7,909 bases of DNA from CAYLHX01 sp964383675 (GTDB lineage: Bacteria > Patescibacteriota > Gracilibacteria > UBA1369 > LOWO2-01-FULL-3), in the NCBI GenBank assembly GCA_964383675.1, contig CAYLHX010000036.1, positions 1-7,909 on the forward strand. Direction: 5' to 3'. Made by a program: the position numbers and the translations under genes. The notes under the pieces are model-generated. The model worked only from the letters and a program-made list of their open reading frames with translations. It was not told the origin of the DNA and made no database searches. Below are positions 5,925 to 7,909 of this stretch, piece after piece; the first letter of the stretch is position 1, and each line of letters opens with the position of its first letter.

Positions 5925-6128
5925 ATGAGAGAAAGAAAAAGACGTAGCATTATAAAAGCTTTGAGTTGGCGCATTTCCGGCAGTTTGGCGACGTTTTTTG
6001 TTGTTTTTGCTTTTACGGGCCAGTTTATTTTGTCATTGGGCGTTAGTGGAATTGAGTTTATAGCGAAGATTGTTTTATATTATCTTCACGAAAGAGCCTG
6101 GAATCATATTCATTGGGGTAAGAATTAA
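5925..6128 (+). CDS. Small DUF2061-family membrane protein
   Basis: This 67-residue protein has a basic N-terminus (MRERKRRSIIKALSWR) followed by hydrophobic segments at about 17-31 and 33-53. It ends with LYYLHERAWNHIHWG, the hallmark of DUF2061 proteins (KALSWR..GS..T at the start, E...K..LYY.HER.W at the end). It should sit in the inner membrane with a short positively charged cytoplasmic end. Its biochemical function is not established; from memory, DUF2061 genes recur beside sulfate-activation genes, and here it lies 3 nt before cysD. A role linked to sulfate or APS handling is plausible but inferred. The start at 5925 lacks a Shine-Dalgarno box. An out-of-frame ATG at 5900 begins a 15-codon ORF ending inside this gene (TAG at 5945-5947). 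Confidence 0.82.
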   Translation: MRERKRRSIIKALSWRISGSLATFFVVFAFTGQFILSLGVSGIEFIAKIVLYYLHERAWNHIHWGKN

Positions 6129-6131
6129 ACT

Positions 6132-7037
6132 ATGGAAACCTATCGACTGGATTATTTGTCTCAATTGGAAGCGGAAAGTATTCATATCATTCGTGAAGCG
6201 GTTTATACCTTCAAAAATCCGGTGATGCTCTATTCAATCGGGAAGGATTCTTCGGTTTTGTTGAAATTGGCGGAGAAGGCTTTTTATCCCGCTAAAATTC
6301 CTTTTCCGCTTTTGCATATCGATACCGGGTATAAATTTCGGGAAATGATCGAGTTTCGCGACTATTATACGAATAAGATTGGCGCTAAGTTAATTGTACA
6401 TAAAAATACCGAGGATATGGCCATGAAGATGAGGCCGGAGGAGGCGCATACTGATACATATATCTATTATAAGAAGACCAAGCCGCTACTGGAGGCTCTA
6501 AAAATGCATGAATTTGACGCGGCTTTTGGTGGAGCGCGTCGTGATGAAGAAAAAGCTCGGGCCAAAGAACGTATCTTTTCTTTTAGGAATGAGCAAGGAG
6601 TTTGGGATCCCAAGGGGCAGAGGCCGGAGCTTTGGCATCTCTATAATGCACGCTTGCAAAAAGGTGAGTCGATGAGAGTTTTTCCTTTATCAAATTGGAC
6701 TGAGCGCGATATTTGGATGTATATACAACGCGAAAATATTGAGATTGTGCCGCTTTATTTTGCAGAAAGGCGCGAAGTGGTAAAGCGCAATGGCGGCTAT
6801 TTCAGAGTTGACGAACATGTGCAGCCGAAAGAGGGGGAGGAGGTGTTGGAACTGGTTTGCAGGTATCGTACTTTGGGTTGTTCACCCTCTACGGGGGCCG
6901 TAGTTTCCGCTGCCACTGATTTGGATCAGATTATTAAAGAGGTGGTGGAAGCGAAAGGTTCCGAGAGGCAGCAAAGGGCTATTGATCACGGTAATGAGAG
7001 TGCCATGGAGCAAAAGAAAAAAGAAGGTTATTTTTAA
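6132..7037 (+). CDS. cysD: Sulfate adenylyltransferase subunit 2
   Basis: This is the catalytic ATP-sulfurylase subunit, which forms adenosine 5'-phosphosulfate (APS) from sulfate and ATP in the cytoplasm, driven by GTP hydrolysis in its partner CysN. The protein has 301 residues, against 302 in E. coli CysD, so it is full length. The N-type PP-loop SIGKDSSVLL starts at residue 35. HIDTGYKFREM (62-72), AAFGGARRDEEKARAKERIF (130-149), FPLSNWTERDIWMYI (184-198) and CRYRTLGCSP follow, with the typical end SAMEQKKKEGYF. It sits between the DUF2061 gene and cysN, each 3 nt away, and both junctions read TAA-ACT-ATG. In this locus APS could serve cysteine synthesis or, after conversion to PAPS, sulfation of the surface glycan; no sulfotransferase or cysC is visible in the window. 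Confidence 0.96.
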   Translation: METYRLDYLSQLEAESIHIIREAVYTFKNPVMLYSIGKDSSVLLKLAEKAFYPAKIPFPLLHIDTGYKFREMIEFRDYYTNKIGAKLIVHKNTEDMAMKMRPEEAHTDTYIYYKKTKPLLEALKMHEFDAAFGGARRDEEKARAKERIFSFRNEQGVWDPKGQRPELWHLYNARLQKGESMRVFPLSNWTERDIWMYIQRENIEIVPLYFAERREVVKRNGGYFRVDEHVQPKEGEEVLELVCRYRTLGCSPSTGAVVSAATDLDQIIKEVVEAKGSERQQRAIDHGNESAMEQKKKEGYF

Positions 7038-7040
7038 ACT

Positions 7041-7909
7041 ATGGATCAAACCAAAGCAAAATTAGATATGGAACTGTTGCGTTTTAACACCGCCGGAAGT
7101 GTTGATGATGGTAAGTCAACATTGATAGGACGTTTGTTGCATGACTATGGAGTCGTCTTTGAGGATCAGTTGGCTGCCGTGAAGAAATTGAGTGAAGGGA
7201 AGGGGTTTGAGGAGATGGATTTTTCGCTTTTACTTGACGGTTTGTCGGCGGAGAGAGAGCAGGGTATTACCATAGATGTGGCTTATCGCTACTTTGCCAC
7301 CGGTAAGCGTAAGTTTATTATCGCCGATACACCCGGTCATGAGCAGTACACCAGAAACATGGTTACCGGGGCCTCTACCGCCAATATGTCTTTGGTTTTG
7401 GTGGATGTTAAGAAAGGGCTTTCCATTCAATCTAAGAGACACCTTTTTATAGCCAGTTTACTGGGAATCCCGCATATTTTGGTTGTGGTTAACAAAATGG
7501 ATCTTGTAGATTATGGTCAGCAGGTTTTTGAAGATTTGAAAAAAGAATTTTCCGATTTTGCTCTTAAGCTTGGTATCAGAGATTTACAGTTTATTCCAAT
7601 TTCAGCGCTTAAGGGTGATATGATCGTGAAACGTGGCGAAAATATGCCTTGGTATGATGGTATGACGGTTTTGTCCTACCTGGAGAATTTGCAAATTGTG
7701 GGGGATAATAATTTGATTGATTTCCGCATGCCGGTTCAGGGGGTGGTGCGTACCGAGGAGGGGGTACGTGGTTATGTTGGAAAGATTGAGGGCGGGGTGA
7801 TTAAGAAAGGCGAGAAAATTATGATTTTACCTTCAGGTGTGACTACAAAGGTGAAATCGATTATTTATGATTTTCAGGAACAGAAATATGCCTTTAATCC
7901 GCAATCGGT
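7041..7909 (+). CDS. cysN: Sulfate adenylyltransferase subunit 1 (GTPase), 3' end outside window
   Basis: This is the GTPase subunit of ATP sulfurylase and drives APS formation by CysD. The frame is open from the ATG at 7041 to the window edge (289 complete codons). The P-loop GSVDDGKST is at residues 19-27, a switch region EREQGITIDVAYRYF follows, then DTPGHEQYTRNM (G3), NKMDLV (G4) and ISALKGD (G5). The beginning of the second, EF-Tu-like beta-barrel domain (DFRMPVQGVVR, RGYVGKIEGG) is also present. The extra Asp in GSVDDGKS is normal for CysN. The window cuts the gene in the barrel domain, so it cannot be told whether it is a stand-alone CysN or a CysNC fusion with APS kinase. Confidence 0.95.
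   Translation, partial: MDQTKAKLDMELLRFNTAGSVDDGKSTLIGRLLHDYGVVFEDQLAAVKKLSEGKGFEEMDFSLLLDGLSAEREQGITIDVAYRYFATGKRKFIIADTPGHEQYTRNMVTGASTANMSLVLVDVKKGLSIQSKRHLFIASLLGIPHILVVVNKMDLVDYGQQVFEDLKKEFSDFALKLGIRDLQFIPISALKGDMIVKRGENMPWYDGMTVLSYLENLQIVGDNNLIDFRMPVQGVVRTEEGVRGYVGKIEGGVIKKGEKIMILPSGVTTKVKSIIYDFQEQKYAFNPQS

Noticed and set aside
5105..5974. Long form of hddC starting at 5974
   Set aside because: The extra 48 residues do not resemble the nucleotidyltransferase family and would run over the first 50 bases of the divergent DUF2061 gene; LILAGGLGTRL belongs near the N-terminus.
1..7909. CRISPR arrays, tRNA or rRNA genes, insertion sequences, integrase attachment sites
   Set aside because: No spaced direct repeats, cloverleaf-like sequences, transposase motifs or terminal repeats were seen on either strand.

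Overview
The window looks like one end of a surface-polysaccharide locus from an uncultured bacterium, probably a metagenomic contig. Base composition is moderate (by eye in the low-to-mid 40s % G+C). None of the eight start codons I examined has a convincing Shine-Dalgarno box at normal spacing. The taxon cannot be fixed from this sequence. The gene content (nucleotide-activated heptose, multidomain glycosyltransferase, sulfate activation) says only that a glycan-coated bacterium is likely.

Layout. Bases 1 to about 51 are GC-richer and, read on the minus strand, resemble a piece of a TonB-dependent receptor plug. They do not fit what follows and suggest a chimeric contig end. From about base 57, a plus-strand pair encodes a GT2+GT4 glycosyltransferase that has lost its true start, followed by an NAD(P)-dependent sugar-nucleotide dehydratase/reductase of the GDP-mannose 4,6-dehydratase/RMD type. 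This pair meets, with overlapping stop codons, a four-gene minus-strand operon transcribed hddC-hddA-gmhA-gmhB. A 94-bp divergent spacer (5831-5924) then separates that operon from a plus-strand operon: a small DUF2061 membrane protein, cysD, and a cysN that runs off the window.

How the genes fit together. GmhA, HddA, GmhB and HddC make a complete four-step route from sedoheptulose 7-phosphate to GDP-D-glycero-alpha-D-manno-heptose. The neighbouring dehydratase/reductase-like enzyme could act on that GDP-heptose (6-deoxyheptose chemistry) or on GDP-mannose. The bifunctional glycosyltransferase would put sugars into a surface glycan. CysD/CysN make APS, which could feed cysteine synthesis or, via PAPS, glycan sulfation.

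Most notable points: a run of ten G in the coding strand of gmhB, a candidate phase-variation switch; three long overlaps (35, 62 and 32 nt) tying the heptose genes together, with C-terminal tails on HddA and GmhA; an 11-bp perfect inverted repeat just upstream of the gmhA start; and the chimeric-looking left end. I saw no tRNA, rRNA, CRISPR array, insertion sequence or clear terminator. No gene-free stretch exceeds 100 bases.
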